Shown: positions 1-8,583, counted from the stretch's first letter. The stretch is 13,571 bases of DNA from Alphaproteobacteria bacterium (GCA_003695135.1 RFIR01000390.1:1-13571); one strand, 5' to 3'. The notes: generated by a model not told the origin, from the sequence alone. Made by a program: numbers and translations.

Positions 1-1
1 A

Positions 2-1024
2 CCGCCGGCCGGGCCGGGCGCGGCCGATCTCTCGCGCGCCGAGAAGGCGACGCTCATCCTCGCCGCGCTGGGGCCGGAGGGGGCGGCCGGCATCCTCGCC
101 GAGCTCGGAGAGGAGAATATCCGCCGCTTCGCCCGCATCGTGGCGCAGATGGGGGTGATCCGCGGCCCGGTGCTCGACGAGGTGGTGGCGGAGTTCCTCG
201 ACGAGATCGGCGGCAGCCGCGATGTCAGCGGCGGCATCCTCACCGCAAGGCGCATGCTGTCCGGCGCGCTCGACCGCGAGACCTATGACCGGATCATGGA
301 GGATGTGCAGACCACCACCCACACCACGATCTGGGACCGGCTGGGCAAGGCGCCGGTCGGGGCGGTGGCCGGTTTCCTCGCCGCCGAACACCCCCAGGTC
401 GGCGCGGTGGTGCTCTCGCGCATGCGCCCCGATCTCGCCGCGCGGGTGCTCGAAAGGCTGCCCGAGATCGTCGCCCAGCCGGTGGTGCTGCGCATGAAGC
501 GCGCCCCGCGCATCGACGGCGCCGTGCTGGAGGTGCTCAAGCGGGTGATCGAGGACGAGCTTCTCTCGGTGATCCGCCGCGCCGGCGCCACCAAGAAGCC
601 GGCCGAGCTGCTGGCGGGGCTGATGAACCACGTCTCCGGCGCGGCGCGCGAGAAGTTCCTGGAGGAGCTGGAGGCCGACGAGCCGGAATTCGCCGCCGAG
701 GTGCAGCGGGTGATGTTCACCTTCGCCGACATCATCCAGCGGGTGAACCCGCGCGATGTCACCGCCATCACCCGCGAGGTGGAGGAGGAGGTGCTGATGG
801 CCGCGCTCAAGACCGGCCAGGAAACCCATCCGCAGGTCTGCGAGTTCATCCTCGGCAGCCTGTCCAAGCGGCTCGCCGAGCGCATCACCGAGGATCTGGA
901 GGCGATGATGCCGGTGCCGCTGAAGGAGGGCGAGGCGGCGCAGGGCGAGATCATCAAGGCGATCCAGGCGCTGGCCCAGCGCGGCGAGATCAAGCTCAAC
1001 CAGCCCGAGGCGCCGGAGGACTGA
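2..1024 (+). CDS. fliG: Flagellar motor switch protein FliG (5' end cut by the window edge)
   Basis: FliG is the rotor protein of the flagellar C-ring that meets the stator and couples ion flow to rotation at the cytoplasmic face of the motor. The reading frame is open from base 2, and 340 residues are visible before the TGA stop. It opens with a typical FliG N-terminal segment (LSRAEKATLILAALGPEGAA), so only a few residues are probably missing. The middle-domain EHPQ motif, which contacts FliM in the family, is at bases 386-397. The C-terminal domain shows FTFADIIQRVNPRDV, the REVEEEVLMAALK helix corresponding to the charged stator-facing helix, and the usual SKRLAERITEDLE and GEIKLN segments. 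GTG at 140 and ATG at 149 lie inside the conserved N-terminal domain and are not the true start. motB follows 99 bases downstream on the same strand, so the two may be co-transcribed. Identification is firm. Confidence 0.95.
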   Translation, partial: PPAGPGAADLSRAEKATLILAALGPEGAAGILAELGEENIRRFARIVAQMGVIRGPVLDEVVAEFLDEIGGSRDVSGGILTARRMLSGALDRETYDRIMEDVQTTTHTTIWDRLGKAPVGAVAGFLAAEHPQVGAVVLSRMRPDLAARVLERLPEIVAQPVVLRMKRAPRIDGAVLEVLKRVIEDELLSVIRRAGATKKPAELLAGLMNHVSGAAREKFLEELEADEPEFAAEVQRVMFTFADIIQRVNPRDVTAITREVEEEVLMAALKTGQETHPQVCEFILGSLSKRLAERITEDLEAMMPVPLKEGEAAQGEIIKAIQALAQRGEIKLNQPEAPED

Positions 1025-1123
1025 GCCCGCCGCGCGCCGCCGGCAAGGTGCTGGCAAGGATTTGCCGTCAGTCTCGGCGGGGACGACAGGGGCAGGAGCA
1101 CGGGCAGGGGCAAGGAGGCAGGC

Positions 1124-1963
1124 ATGGCCAAGCGCGGCGACAACATCCGCCCGATCATCAAGCGGCGCAAGATCGTGGCCGGGGACGGCCATCACGGCGG
1201 TGCCTGGAAGGTGGCCTATGCCGATTTCGTCACCGCGATGATGGCCTTCTTCCTGCTGATGTGGCTGCTCAACGCCACCACCGAGGAACAGCGCAAGGGC
1301 ATCGCCGACTATTTCAGCCCCTCGCTGCCGATCAGCCGCATCTCGCAGGGCGGCGACAATCTGTTCGAGGGCAAGACCCAGCGCGCCGATGCGCTGATGA
1401 TCGAGGACGGGGTCGGCGCGCGCGAGGAGCTGCGCCGCGACGGCCCGGCGATGGATCCCGATTCGACCGAGAAGAAATCGGTGGAGGCCAGGCGCTTCGC
1501 CGAGATCGAGAACCTCCTGCGCGGCGACAGCGGCGAGAGCACGGTGGAGGACGCGCTGCTCGACCATGTCGTGACCCGGGTCACCGATGAGGGGCTGATC
1601 GTGGAGATCTTCGACCGCGACGGCCCGCCGCTCTTTGCCGCCGGCACCGCCGAGCCCTCCGCCAAGCTCTCCGCGCTGATCGATCTGATGGTCGAGATCG
1701 CCGGGCTGCTCGCCAACCCCGTCGCCATCGCCGTGCATACCGATGCCCTGCCCTTCGCCGGCAAGGGATACGACAATTTCGACCTCTCCACCGATCGCGC
1801 CCAGGCGGTGCGGCGGATGATGGTCGCCCGCGGGCTGGCGTCCGACCGCATCCGGCGGGTGACCGGAAAGGGGGCGAGCGAGCCGGCGGTGGCCGATCCG
1901 CTGGCCCCGCGCAACCGCCGCGTCGTCATCACCTTCCTGCGCGAACGCCGCGATGCGCGCTGA
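1124..1963 (+). CDS. motB: Flagellar stator protein MotB
   Basis: MotB is the stator subunit that anchors the MotA/MotB ion channel to peptidoglycan and carries the proton-binding aspartate. The 279-residue product begins with a short basic cytoplasmic tail, then one membrane segment at about residues 32-50. That segment contains AYADFVTAMMAFFLLMWLLN, with Asp34 as the expected ion-binding residue. A plug-like amphipathic stretch (about 51-66) follows, then a periplasmic linker and an OmpA-like peptidoglycan-binding domain (about 145-272) with HTD at 205-207, FDLSTDRAQAVRRMM and NRRVVITFL. The usual GHTD reads VHTD here, a small deviation. The start is supported by AAGGAGG at 1112-1118, five bases before ATG. 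No motA lies in the window, so its partner must be encoded elsewhere. Proximity to fliG suggests one transcription unit. Confidence 0.94.
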   Translation: MAKRGDNIRPIIKRRKIVAGDGHHGGAWKVAYADFVTAMMAFFLLMWLLNATTEEQRKGIADYFSPSLPISRISQGGDNLFEGKTQRADALMIEDGVGAREELRRDGPAMDPDSTEKKSVEARRFAEIENLLRGDSGESTVEDALLDHVVTRVTDEGLIVEIFDRDGPPLFAAGTAEPSAKLSALIDLMVEIAGLLANPVAIAVHTDALPFAGKGYDNFDLSTDRAQAVRRMMVARGLASDRIRRVTGKGASEPAVADPLAPRNRRVVITFLRERRDAR

Positions 1964-1987
1964 GCCCGGCCCCCGCGCCGGCCTGCA

Positions 1988-2002
1988 TTAACCCCGCCTT
2001 AA
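1988..2002 (+). promoter_or_regulatory. Perfect CtrA box (TTAA-N7-TTAA)
   Basis: Two TTAA half-sites separated by exactly seven bases lie in the 85-base gap between motB and the next gene, centred about 54 bases before its ATG. TTAA-N7-TTAA is the established full binding site of the cell-cycle and motility regulator CtrA in alphaproteobacteria. TTAA is very rare in this GC-rich window; the only other copy I noticed is in a degenerate CtrA-like site upstream of flgE. Direct regulation of the downstream gene is inferred. Confidence 0.7.
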
Positions 2003-2048
2003 GCCGCCGGCGGCAGGCTGGGGGCCCCTGCATCCGGGATCGGCCGTC

Positions 2049-2984
2049 ATGGACCTGCAGAGCCTTGCCCCCTCCGACCTGACGTTTCTCGCCGCCAGCG
2101 CCGCTGCGGCCCTGGCCTGCCTGTTTCTCGGCTGGCGGCTGAGCACGCGCGAGCGGACCGAGCGGGCGCGGGCGGAGGATCAGGCGCGGCGGCTGGAGGC
2201 GGCCGACACCGCCATTGCCGAGCTGCGCGAGCGGTTGTCGGTGCTGGCCGGGCTGGAGGCGGCCCAGGCCGGGCAGGAGGCGCGGCTGGCGGCGCTGGAG
2301 GATGCCGCGGCCGGGACGGAGGGGACGGCCGATGCCCGGCTGGACGAACGCATGGACGCCGCCGCCGCCGAGGCGGCCGAGACGGTGGCCGAGATGGTGA
2401 TGGAACAGGCCCGGGCCGAGATCGCCCGTGCGGGGGAGGAGCTCGCCGGCACGCTGCGCGCCGAGCTGGTCGCGGCCGAAGCCGAGCTGCGCCGCGCCAT
2501 GGAGGAGCTGCGCCCGGCGCCGGCCGGGGATGGCGACGATCCGGCGGCGGGCGATCCGGCCGGGCGCGCGGCCGAGCAGGCCGAGGCGGCGCGCGCAGCG
2601 GTGGCGGCGCTGCAGGCCGAGCTGCCCGACCGGGTCGCGGCGGCCTGCGATGCCGCCCTGCCGGACGCGATTGCCGCCGCCCTGCCCGCGCCGCTGGAGG
2701 CCGGGGTCGCCGCGGCGCTGGAGCGTATCGAGGCCCGCATCGCCGCCAGCCTGCCCGCCCGTATCGAGACCGAGCTGGAGCGCGCCGCCGCCCCGGCGCT
2801 GGAGGCGTTCCGCACCCGGCTCGCCGCCGCGGCGCGCGCCATGCTGCCCGACGGGCGCCCGGCCCCGGTCGCCGCCGAAGGGCAGGGGGACGGGCGCCCT
2901 GCCGGGGAAGACGGGGAGCAGGAGGCCGATTCGCGCCCCGCGCGCCTGCTCGGCAGCCATGTCGGGCCACCGCCGCCGGGCTGA
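2049..2984 (+). CDS. Membrane-anchored coiled-coil protein of unknown function in the flagellar cluster
   Basis: I do not recognise this 311-residue protein. It has one hydrophobic segment at about residues 11-29 (FLAASAAAALACLFLGWRL) followed at once by a strongly basic, arginine-rich stretch, so by the positive-inside rule the rest should be cytoplasmic. Residues about 33-145 and 170-270 are alanine-, glutamate- and arginine-rich helix with heptad-like spacing, probably coiled coil. They are joined by a Gly/Pro/Asp-rich linker, and the C-terminal tail is low-complexity and ends in Pro-Gly. Codon third positions are mostly G or C, as in the neighbouring genes. The ribosome binding site is weak. 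The gene follows motB and has a perfect CtrA box just upstream, which argues for a motility-related or cell-cycle-controlled role, possibly structural or at the motor. That role is inferred from position only; the low-complexity composition makes homology claims risky. Confidence 0.7.
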   Translation: MDLQSLAPSDLTFLAASAAAALACLFLGWRLSTRERTERARAEDQARRLEAADTAIAELRERLSVLAGLEAAQAGQEARLAALEDAAAGTEGTADARLDERMDAAAAEAAETVAEMVMEQARAEIARAGEELAGTLRAELVAAEAELRRAMEELRPAPAGDGDDPAAGDPAGRAAEQAEAARAAVAALQAELPDRVAAACDAALPDAIAAALPAPLEAGVAAALERIEARIAASLPARIETELERAAAPALEAFRTRLAAAARAMLPDGRPAPVAAEGQGDGRPAGEDGEQEADSRPARLLGSHVGPPPPG

Positions 2985-3508
2985 CACGCCGCGCCCCCCA
3001 TGCCTCCCCGCGCCGTACCGGGAGATGCGCCCCGATCGCCGGCAATCGCCCCCATGCAAGCGCCCATGCCCGCCCCCCTCCCTCGCCCCGGCCGCGCGTC
3101 GGCGGCCTGAAACGTCACCAGGGCGAACCGCCACGCGATGGCGGGCGGGGTGCGCTTCCACATGCGCCGCAGGCCCGCGACCCGAATCGATGATCCCCCG
3201 GCGCTTGCGAGCCGAAGCGCATCGCCCTTGCTCGGGTCCCTGCGAAACCCTGTCGGCCGAAGCCCGACATCCCGCATTCAGGAACGCCACCCGCAGCCGG
3301 GTTCGAAGGGGATCTCGACCAGGGAATTCTTCGCCGTCATTTCAAGCGAGGGCGACCCTACCCCCTCGGCAACCTCGCGCACTACCGGGAACCGCTCGAA
3401 GCCGGATTTGCGGGCGCTTCTTCTTGGTCCAAATACTCGAATCCCGCGGCCGACCGGCCCGCGGTGGCAACCGGCGGCTTTCGTGCCGGCCCCGCCTCCC
3501 CGGGCGGT
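2985..3508. other. Gene-free convergence zone between the + and - strand flagellar units
   Basis: About 520 bases separate two converging transcription units. Frames that stay open here lack ribosome binding sites and family motifs. It holds short inverted repeats: GCGCTT/AAGCGC at 3201-3220 and GTCGG/CCGAC at 3252-3268. It also holds one copy of a dispersed GAGTATTT...AAGAAGAAG element (3414-3440) and a GC-rich imperfect hairpin at about 3443-3464 that could help end flgI transcription from the other strand. No canonical hairpin plus T-run terminator was seen. Confidence 0.6.
3414..3440 (-). repeat. Dispersed intergenic element, copy 1 (GAGTATTT...CCAAGAAGAAG)
   Basis: Read on the - strand this is GAGTATTTGGACCAAGAAG followed by AAGCGC. 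It matches two copies near the right edge (13375-13405 and 13542-13571) at nearly every position except the three bases after GAGTATTT. It lies just downstream of the flgI stop. From memory, similar sequences are abundant between genes in Rhodobacterales; the function is unknown to me. Confidence 0.6.
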
Positions 3509-4642
3509 CTAGCGCACGATGAAATCGGCGTGCAGCGCCCCGGCCGCCTTGATCGCCTTGAGGATGTCGATCATGTCGCGCGGGCCGACGCCCAATGCGT
3601 TCAGCCCCTCCACCAGCTGGGAAAGCGAGACCGCCTCCTCGACCAGGGCCAGCTCGGTGCCCTGGCTGGAATCGATCTGCGCATCGGTGCGCGGCACCAC
3701 CACCGTCTCGCCCTTGCGCGAGAACGGGTTGGGCTGGACCACCACCGGCGCCTCGCTGACCCTCAGCGTCAGGTTTCCTTGCGCGATGGCGATGCGGCTG
3801 ATGCGCACATCATCGCCCAGCACGATGGTGCCCGAGCGCTGATCGACCACCACCCGGGCGCGCTGGTCCGGCGTCACCGGCAGGTTTTCGAGCCGCGCCA
3901 TCAGCTCGGCGGGATGGATGCCCGAGGCGGCGAGATCGAGCGCCACCGTGCCCGAATCCAGCATGCGCGCGATGGGTTTGCCAAAGCCGAGATTGATCGC
4001 CGCGGCGATGCGGTGGGCGGTGGTGAAGTCGGGGTTGCGCAGCGCCAGGCGCAGCGCGGTTTGGGCGGAGAAGTCGAAGGCGATCTCGCGCTCGACCCGC
4101 GCCCCGCCGGGAATGGTGCCGGCGGTGGGCACGCCTTCGGTCACCCGCGCCGCATCGCCCTCGGCCACCACCCCGCCGGCCAGCAGGCTGCCCTGGGCCA
4201 CGGCATAGATCTGCCCGTCCGCGGCGTTGAGCGGGGTCATGATCAGCGTGCCGCCCAGGAGGCTCTTGGCATCGCCGATCGCCGAGACGGTGACATCGAT
4301 GCGGCTGCCCGCGCGGGCGAAGGGCGGCAGGGTGGCGGTGACCAGCACCGCGGCGACATTCTTGGGCCGGAACTGCTCGCCGGCGATGTTGATGCCGAGC
4401 CGCTCCAAGAGGTTGGCCAGCGCCTCCTCGGTGAAGGGGCTGTTGCGCAGACCGTCGCCGGTGCCGTTCAGCCCGACCACCAGCCCGTAGCCGACCAGAT
4501 CGTTGCCGCGCACCCCGTCGATCTCGACCAGATCCTTGATACGCGCGGTGGCCGCCGGCGCGGGGCCGGCGGGAAGGACGAGGCAGAGCGCCAGCGCGGC
4601 GAGGCAGGCCGCGAGCAGACGGCCGGGGGCGGTGGGCGTCAT
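3509..4642 (-). CDS. flgI: Flagellar P-ring protein FlgI
   Basis: FlgI forms the periplasmic P-ring around the flagellar rod at the peptidoglycan layer. The 377-residue product has a Sec signal peptide (basic start, then LLAACLAALALCLVLPAG, cleavage near the APAATA segment). It then shows the classic mature start ARIKDLVEIDGVRGNDLVGYGLVVGLNGTGD. Further family segments are NVAAVLVTATLPPFARAGSRIDVTVSAIGDAKSL (read in parts), GGTLIMTPL and the C-terminal LVEGLNALGVGPRDMIDILKAIKAAGALHA. The ATG at 4642 is preferred because AAGGAG lies 11 bases upstream; an in-frame ATG at 4663 would add seven residues before the signal peptide and would itself contain that ribosome binding site. It is the last gene of the flgE-flgK-flgL-flgI operon, 54 bases after flgL. 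Export by Sec rather than the flagellar secretion system is known for the family. Confidence 0.95.
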   Translation of the reverse strand: MTPTAPGRLLAACLAALALCLVLPAGPAPAATARIKDLVEIDGVRGNDLVGYGLVVGLNGTGDGLRNSPFTEEALANLLERLGINIAGEQFRPKNVAAVLVTATLPPFARAGSRIDVTVSAIGDAKSLLGGTLIMTPLNAADGQIYAVAQGSLLAGGVVAEGDAARVTEGVPTAGTIPGGARVEREIAFDFSAQTALRLALRNPDFTTAHRIAAAINLGFGKPIARMLDSGTVALDLAASGIHPAELMARLENLPVTPDQRARVVVDQRSGTIVLGDDVRISRIAIAQGNLTLRVSEAPVVVQPNPFSRKGETVVVPRTDAQIDSSQGTELALVEEAVSLSQLVEGLNALGVGPRDMIDILKAIKAAGALHADFIVR

Positions 4643-4696
4643 GGGCGGGCGGGCTCCTTGCATCGGGCGCCGGCCGGGCCGGGGCGGTGGCCGGGC

Positions 4697-5707
4697 TCAG
4701 CGCAGATAGTTGGTCAGGCTCAGCCCCGCGAGCCGGGCGGTGGCGGCATAGAGGCTCTGCATCTGGCTCTCCAGCGCCTGGAACTCGCTGGCGGCCTCGT
4801 AAGGGTCGCGCGCCAGAAGCCGGCTGCGCATCAGATCGAGCGCGCTCGCCTCGGCGGCATTGGCGGTGGCGGCATCGGCGATGCGCGCCTCGGCCACGCC
4901 CAGCAGTGCGCGGGCATCGGTCACCGCATCCTGGGCCGAGACCACCCTGGTGGCGCCGTCGCGGTAAAAGGCCATCTCGTTGAGCGAGGAGGCCTGGCCG
5001 AGCGCGCTCTCATTGCCCATCACCAGCGTCGCCAGCCCCTGCAGCATCTCGCGCACCGCCGCCGAATCGCCGCGCTCGGCATAGGAAAGGCGCTGGCCGT
5101 CGCCGAGATCGACATCGGGCGCATCGATCGCCGCGCCCTGGAAGGCGGAGGTGGCAAAGCCGCCGGCGGGGTCGTTGAAGTAGAAATCGATCGCCGCCAG
5201 CGCGGTCGGCACATCCGGCGCCCCGGCAATCGCCGCCGAGACCTCGCTCAGGATCTGGTCGGGCGGGGCCAGCGCATCGGTATCGGTGGCCGCGCCGGCA
5301 AACAGGCTGCGCCCGGCATAGCGGGTGTTGATCGCGTTCACCGCCGCCTCGAAGGCGCTGCGCGCGCCCGCCGCCCGGGTACGGGCCGAGGCGACATCGC
5401 CCAGCCCGACATCGCCCAGAAGCGCCGCGCCATGCGCGCCGGCGGCATCGGCAAACCGTCCCAGCGCCTCCTGCGTCATGCCCGCGCGCCCCTCGGCCAT
5501 CTTCAGCCGGTCGGCCCCGGCCGTCAGCCGCGACAGCCCTGCCTCGATCGCGTGCAGCCGCGCCAGATCGCCGCCCGAGGCCTCGATCAGGTCGCTCTTG
5601 CGGCCCGAGGCAAGCTCCTGCGAGGCGGTCTCCAGCCGCTGGCGCAGCGCGAAGTTGTTCTGCTGGCGGTGCAGGCCGGAGAGGATGTCGGGAACCGAAG
5701 TGATCAT
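4697..5707 (-). CDS. flgL: Flagellar hook-associated protein FlgL (HAP3)
   Basis: FlgL forms the second ring of the hook-filament junction and is exported by the flagellar type III system. The 336-residue product is flagellin-like at both ends. The N-terminal helix region MITSVPDILSGLHRQQ, followed by TASQELASGRKSD, resembles the flagellin/FlgL family D0/D1 segment. The C-terminal helix includes ALDLMRSRLLARDPYEAASEF and ends LSLTNYLR. The central part is a short variable domain. It starts three bases after the flgK stop (TGA-gcc-ATG on the coding strand), so it is probably translationally coupled to flgK, and no separate ribosome binding site is needed. The order flgE, flgK, flgL supports the call over a true flagellin, which would usually be a separate transcription unit. 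Confidence 0.9.
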   Translation of the reverse strand: MITSVPDILSGLHRQQNNFALRQRLETASQELASGRKSDLIEASGGDLARLHAIEAGLSRLTAGADRLKMAEGRAGMTQEALGRFADAAGAHGAALLGDVGLGDVASARTRAAGARSAFEAAVNAINTRYAGRSLFAGAATDTDALAPPDQILSEVSAAIAGAPDVPTALAAIDFYFNDPAGGFATSAFQGAAIDAPDVDLGDGQRLSYAERGDSAAVREMLQGLATLVMGNESALGQASSLNEMAFYRDGATRVVSAQDAVTDARALLGVAEARIADAATANAAEASALDLMRSRLLARDPYEAASEFQALESQMQSLYAATARLAGLSLTNYLR

Positions 5708-5710
5708 GGC

Positions 5711-7159
5711 TCAGATCTCCATCAGCCGCTTGAGCAGGAAATCGACGGTCTCGATCACCTTGGCATTGGCGGCATAGCTGGTCTCGATCTGCAACAGGCG
5801 CTGCATCTCCTGATCGGTATCGACGCCGGAGACGGCGAGCTCGGCCTCGCGCATGGCAAAGAGCCGGCCCGACCAGTAGGCGGCGCGATCGGCGCCGGTG
5901 CCCGCCTCATGCCCCGCAATCGCCGCCACCGCCCCGGCGAGATCGGCCCCCGACAGCGCCCCCGACACCCCGGTGCCGGCCGGCGCGGGGTTCTGGGCGG
6001 TGAAGGCATCGGTCATCGCGGTCAGCAGCGTGTCATCGCCGGCAATGCCGGGGGCGGTGGCCGACAGCCCGTCGCGCAGCCGGTAGAGCGCGCCGCCCTG
6101 ATCGGGATCGGCCGCGGCGTTGATGGCGATGCGCCCCGCGAGCCCGTCCTGGGTGGCGGCATTGTAGGGGCTGCCGGCATCGGTGAAGAGCCCGGCGCCC
6201 GTGCCATCAGTGTCCACCGCCTCGAAGCGCTGCATCAGATCGGCGGCCAGCGCGTCGATGCGGGCATTGGAGGCCGGGCCGGTCACGTCGCGCAGCGCGA
6301 AGGCCGCGCCCAGCGTGCCGCCATCGACCGGGCCGCCGCCCTGCCCCACCGTAACCGGATTGCCGTCGATGGTCAGCTGCGACAGCGCGCCCGAGCCCAC
6401 GGTCATGTCGGCGGTGATCACCCCGGTGGCGGTAAATCCCAGCGTCGCCGCCGGCCCGTCCACCAGCACCGCGCCGCCGCCGGTATAGAGCGCGATTGCC
6501 CCGTCCTGGCGGCTGGCGGTGCGGATGGGGATGATGCGGTTGACCTGATCGACCAGCTTCTGGCGCTCGTCCTCCAGCGCGGCCACCTCGCGCCCGGTGG
6601 CATTGCGCACCCGGATCTCCTGATTGATGCTCTCGATCGACTGCAGCGCGGTGTTGACGGTCTCGACCTGCCGGGCGATGGCGGCATCGGCGGCCATGCG
6701 CAGGCGCTGGTTCTCGGTGGAGATGCGGTTGAGCCGCTCGGCCAGGCTCTTGGCCGCATCGAGCAGCCCCGCGCGGGCATTGGTCGATTCGGGCGTGTCG
6801 CGCGCCAGCCCCAGCGCCGCCTCGAAGGCGAGCGCCCGGTCGGCCAGGCTGCCCGCCTCGCCCGGATCGCCATAGGCCCGCGCCAGCCGCGCCAGCCCCT
6901 CGTCCAGCGCCGCCGCCTCGCCCTCGGCGGCATCGGCCCGGCGGCGGTCGGCCACCGCACGCGGATCGGTCACCCGCAGCGGCAGATCCATCTGCACCCC
7001 GTGGCCATGGCCGTCGAGCACATGCGCGCTGAGCGGCCCGATGCGGCGCGAATAGCCCTCGGTCAGGGCATTGGCGACATTGTTGGAGCTCAGCTCGGCG
7101 GCGCGCGACATCGCCGCGAGGCCGGAGACGGCGTTGGACAGGGCTGTCGAGATGCTCAT
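5711..7159 (-). CDS. flgK: Flagellar hook-associated protein FlgK (HAP1)
   Basis: FlgK forms the first junction ring between hook and filament. The 482-residue product begins with the axial-protein N-terminus MSISTALSNAVSGLAAMSRA followed by the diagnostic ELSSNNVANALTEGYSRR. It ends with the matching C-terminal helix QIETSYAANAKVIETVDFLLKRLMEI. Between them lie a long helical region (about residues 70-210, including INQEIRVRNATGREVAALEDERQKLVDQV in parts) and a beta-rich variable domain. The length is typical for alphaproteobacterial FlgK. GAAGGAG lies seven bases before the ATG. The gene sits between flgE (44-base gap upstream) and flgL (3-base gap downstream), consistent with one operon whose order follows assembly: hook, HAP1, HAP3, with flgI last. 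Confidence 0.94.
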   Translation of the reverse strand: MSISTALSNAVSGLAAMSRAAELSSNNVANALTEGYSRRIGPLSAHVLDGHGHGVQMDLPLRVTDPRAVADRRRADAAEGEAAALDEGLARLARAYGDPGEAGSLADRALAFEAALGLARDTPESTNARAGLLDAAKSLAERLNRISTENQRLRMAADAAIARQVETVNTALQSIESINQEIRVRNATGREVAALEDERQKLVDQVNRIIPIRTASRQDGAIALYTGGGAVLVDGPAATLGFTATGVITADMTVGSGALSQLTIDGNPVTVGQGGGPVDGGTLGAAFALRDVTGPASNARIDALAADLMQRFEAVDTDGTGAGLFTDAGSPYNAATQDGLAGRIAINAAADPDQGGALYRLRDGLSATAPGIAGDDTLLTAMTDAFTAQNPAPAGTGVSGALSGADLAGAVAAIAGHEAGTGADRAAYWSGRLFAMREAELAVSGVDTDQEMQRLLQIETSYAANAKVIETVDFLLKRLMEI

Positions 7160-7203
7160 GGCTTGGCTCCTTCATCCGCCGGCAGCGGCCGGGCGGGCAC
7201 GGC

Positions 7204-8499
7204 TCATCGCTTCAGATTGGTGGTCTCCTGCAGCATTTCGTCCACGGTCTGGATGATCTTGGCGTTGGAGGAATAGGCGCGCTGGGTCTTGATCAGCTGC
7301 GTCAGCTCGGCGGCGACATCGGTGGTCGATTCCTCCAGCGCATAGCCGATGGTCTCGCCCGCCGGGCCGGTGCCGGGATCCCACAGATAGAGCGCGCCCG
7401 AATCGGCCGAGATCGAGAAGGCCTGGTTGTCCTCGGCCGTCAGACCGTTGAAATTGGGCACCGTTGCCAGCGGAATCTTGTAGATGGTGCGGGTGAATCC
7501 GGTGTCGTAGACCGCGGTGAGATTGCCGTTCTGGTCGATGGTGGTGTCGACCAGCGTGCCGGCCGGCGTGCCGTCCTTGGTCACGTTCAGCGGCGCGAAA
7601 TCGGCATCGAGCTGGGTCAGATTGTCCGAATCGCCCGGCGCGCCGATATCGATGTCGATGGTGTCGCCGCTGGTCAGCGTCACCGTCAGGATGCCGGTGG
7701 TCGAATTGTAGTCGGCGACATTGGTGCCGGCCACCGAAAGAAGCTCGCCGCCATTGCCCTGGGTATCGTCGAAGGTCACGGTGATGGAGCTGATCACCCC
7801 GCCAGAATCGGAGATGTCGATGTCCCATTCATTGGCCGCCGCCCCGGTGGGGGTATAGGCGATGCTCAGCGTCTGGCTGCCGCCGAGATTGTCGATGTAT
7901 TCCACCGACTGGGTGATGGCGGTGCCGGGCGTGCCGGCCTGCACCGCCGCCTGCGAATCGGCCGCCGGCAGGTTGACGCCGAGCGAGATCGCGGTGGTCG
8001 GCGTCGCGGTCAGCCCCGGCGTGATCTGCACCGGCACCAGGGCGGAGGCGGAATCGCGCGGATTGGACGGGATGGAGCCGTCGGGATTGGCCTGCCAGCC
8101 CAGCAGCACCAGCCCCGAGGGCGTGGTCAGATAGCCGTCCTCGTTGCGGCGGAACGAGCCGGTGGCGGTCATCATGAAGGGCAGGGTCGAGGTGCCGGAG
8201 GTGACCGCGGCCAGGGTGGTCACCGGCAGCATGCCCTTGCCGCCCACCGCGATGTCGGTGGCATTGGAGGTGCCGGTCAGCCCGCCCTTGCCGTCGACGA
8301 GACGGAAGGAATCCATCGTCACCCCGCCGGCGGTATACATGGTCGCCGAATCCGAGGTGACCAGCGAGGCGAACTCGGTCGTCGCCCGCTTGTAGCCATG
8401 GGTCTCGGAATTGGCGATGTTGTCCGAGATGGTCGACAGCTTGGAGGCATTGGCGAACAGCCCGGACACGCCGGCATTGAGCGAGGAGGAGATCGTCAT
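7204..8499 (-). CDS. flgE: Flagellar hook protein FlgE
   Basis: FlgE polymerises into the hook that joins rod and filament; it is exported by the flagellar type III apparatus. The 431-residue product starts with MTISSSLNAGVSGLFANASK and contains the rod/hook family signature LSTISDNIANSETHGYKRATTEF (read as two parts around NIANSETHGYK). The C-terminus TQLIKTQRAYSSNAKIIQTV...EMLQETTNLKR is the matching D0 helix. The centre is a Thr/Gly/Asp-rich beta domain with GSFRRNEDGYLTTPSG and a low-Lys, acidic insert at about 225-300. A GGAAGGG ribosome binding site precedes the ATG by about six bases. It is the first gene of the - strand operon; a CtrA-like site lies about 85-100 bases upstream. Confidence 0.94.
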   Translation of the reverse strand: MTISSSLNAGVSGLFANASKLSTISDNIANSETHGYKRATTEFASLVTSDSATMYTAGGVTMDSFRLVDGKGGLTGTSNATDIAVGGKGMLPVTTLAAVTSGTSTLPFMMTATGSFRRNEDGYLTTPSGLVLLGWQANPDGSIPSNPRDSASALVPVQITPGLTATPTTAISLGVNLPAADSQAAVQAGTPGTAITQSVEYIDNLGGSQTLSIAYTPTGAAANEWDIDISDSGGVISSITVTFDDTQGNGGELLSVAGTNVADYNSTTGILTVTLTSGDTIDIDIGAPGDSDNLTQLDADFAPLNVTKDGTPAGTLVDTTIDQNGNLTAVYDTGFTRTIYKIPLATVPNFNGLTAEDNQAFSISADSGALYLWDPGTGPAGETIGYALEESTTDVAAELTQLIKTQRAYSSNAKIIQTVDEMLQETTNLKR

Positions 8500-8583
8500 C
8501 TATTTCCCTTCCGCAAGGCGTTGCTCGGCACCCCCCGATGATCCGCACCGCACCCGGTCCCGCCCTCTATGGGACCGGCCGCA

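Noticed and set aside
1929..3290. Long - strand open frames over the unknown coiled-coil gene
   Set aside because: The products are Arg/Gly/Pro/Ala-rich with no domain. The + strand frame has a membrane helix, coherent helical composition and a CtrA box upstream.
3464..7276. Very long open frame on the + strand (1270 codons)
   Set aside because: It is antisense to flgI, flgL and flgK and part of flgE. The translation is low-complexity, rich in Gly, Arg, His and Gln, typical of a GC-rich mirror frame, while the - strand products are unmistakable flagellar proteins.
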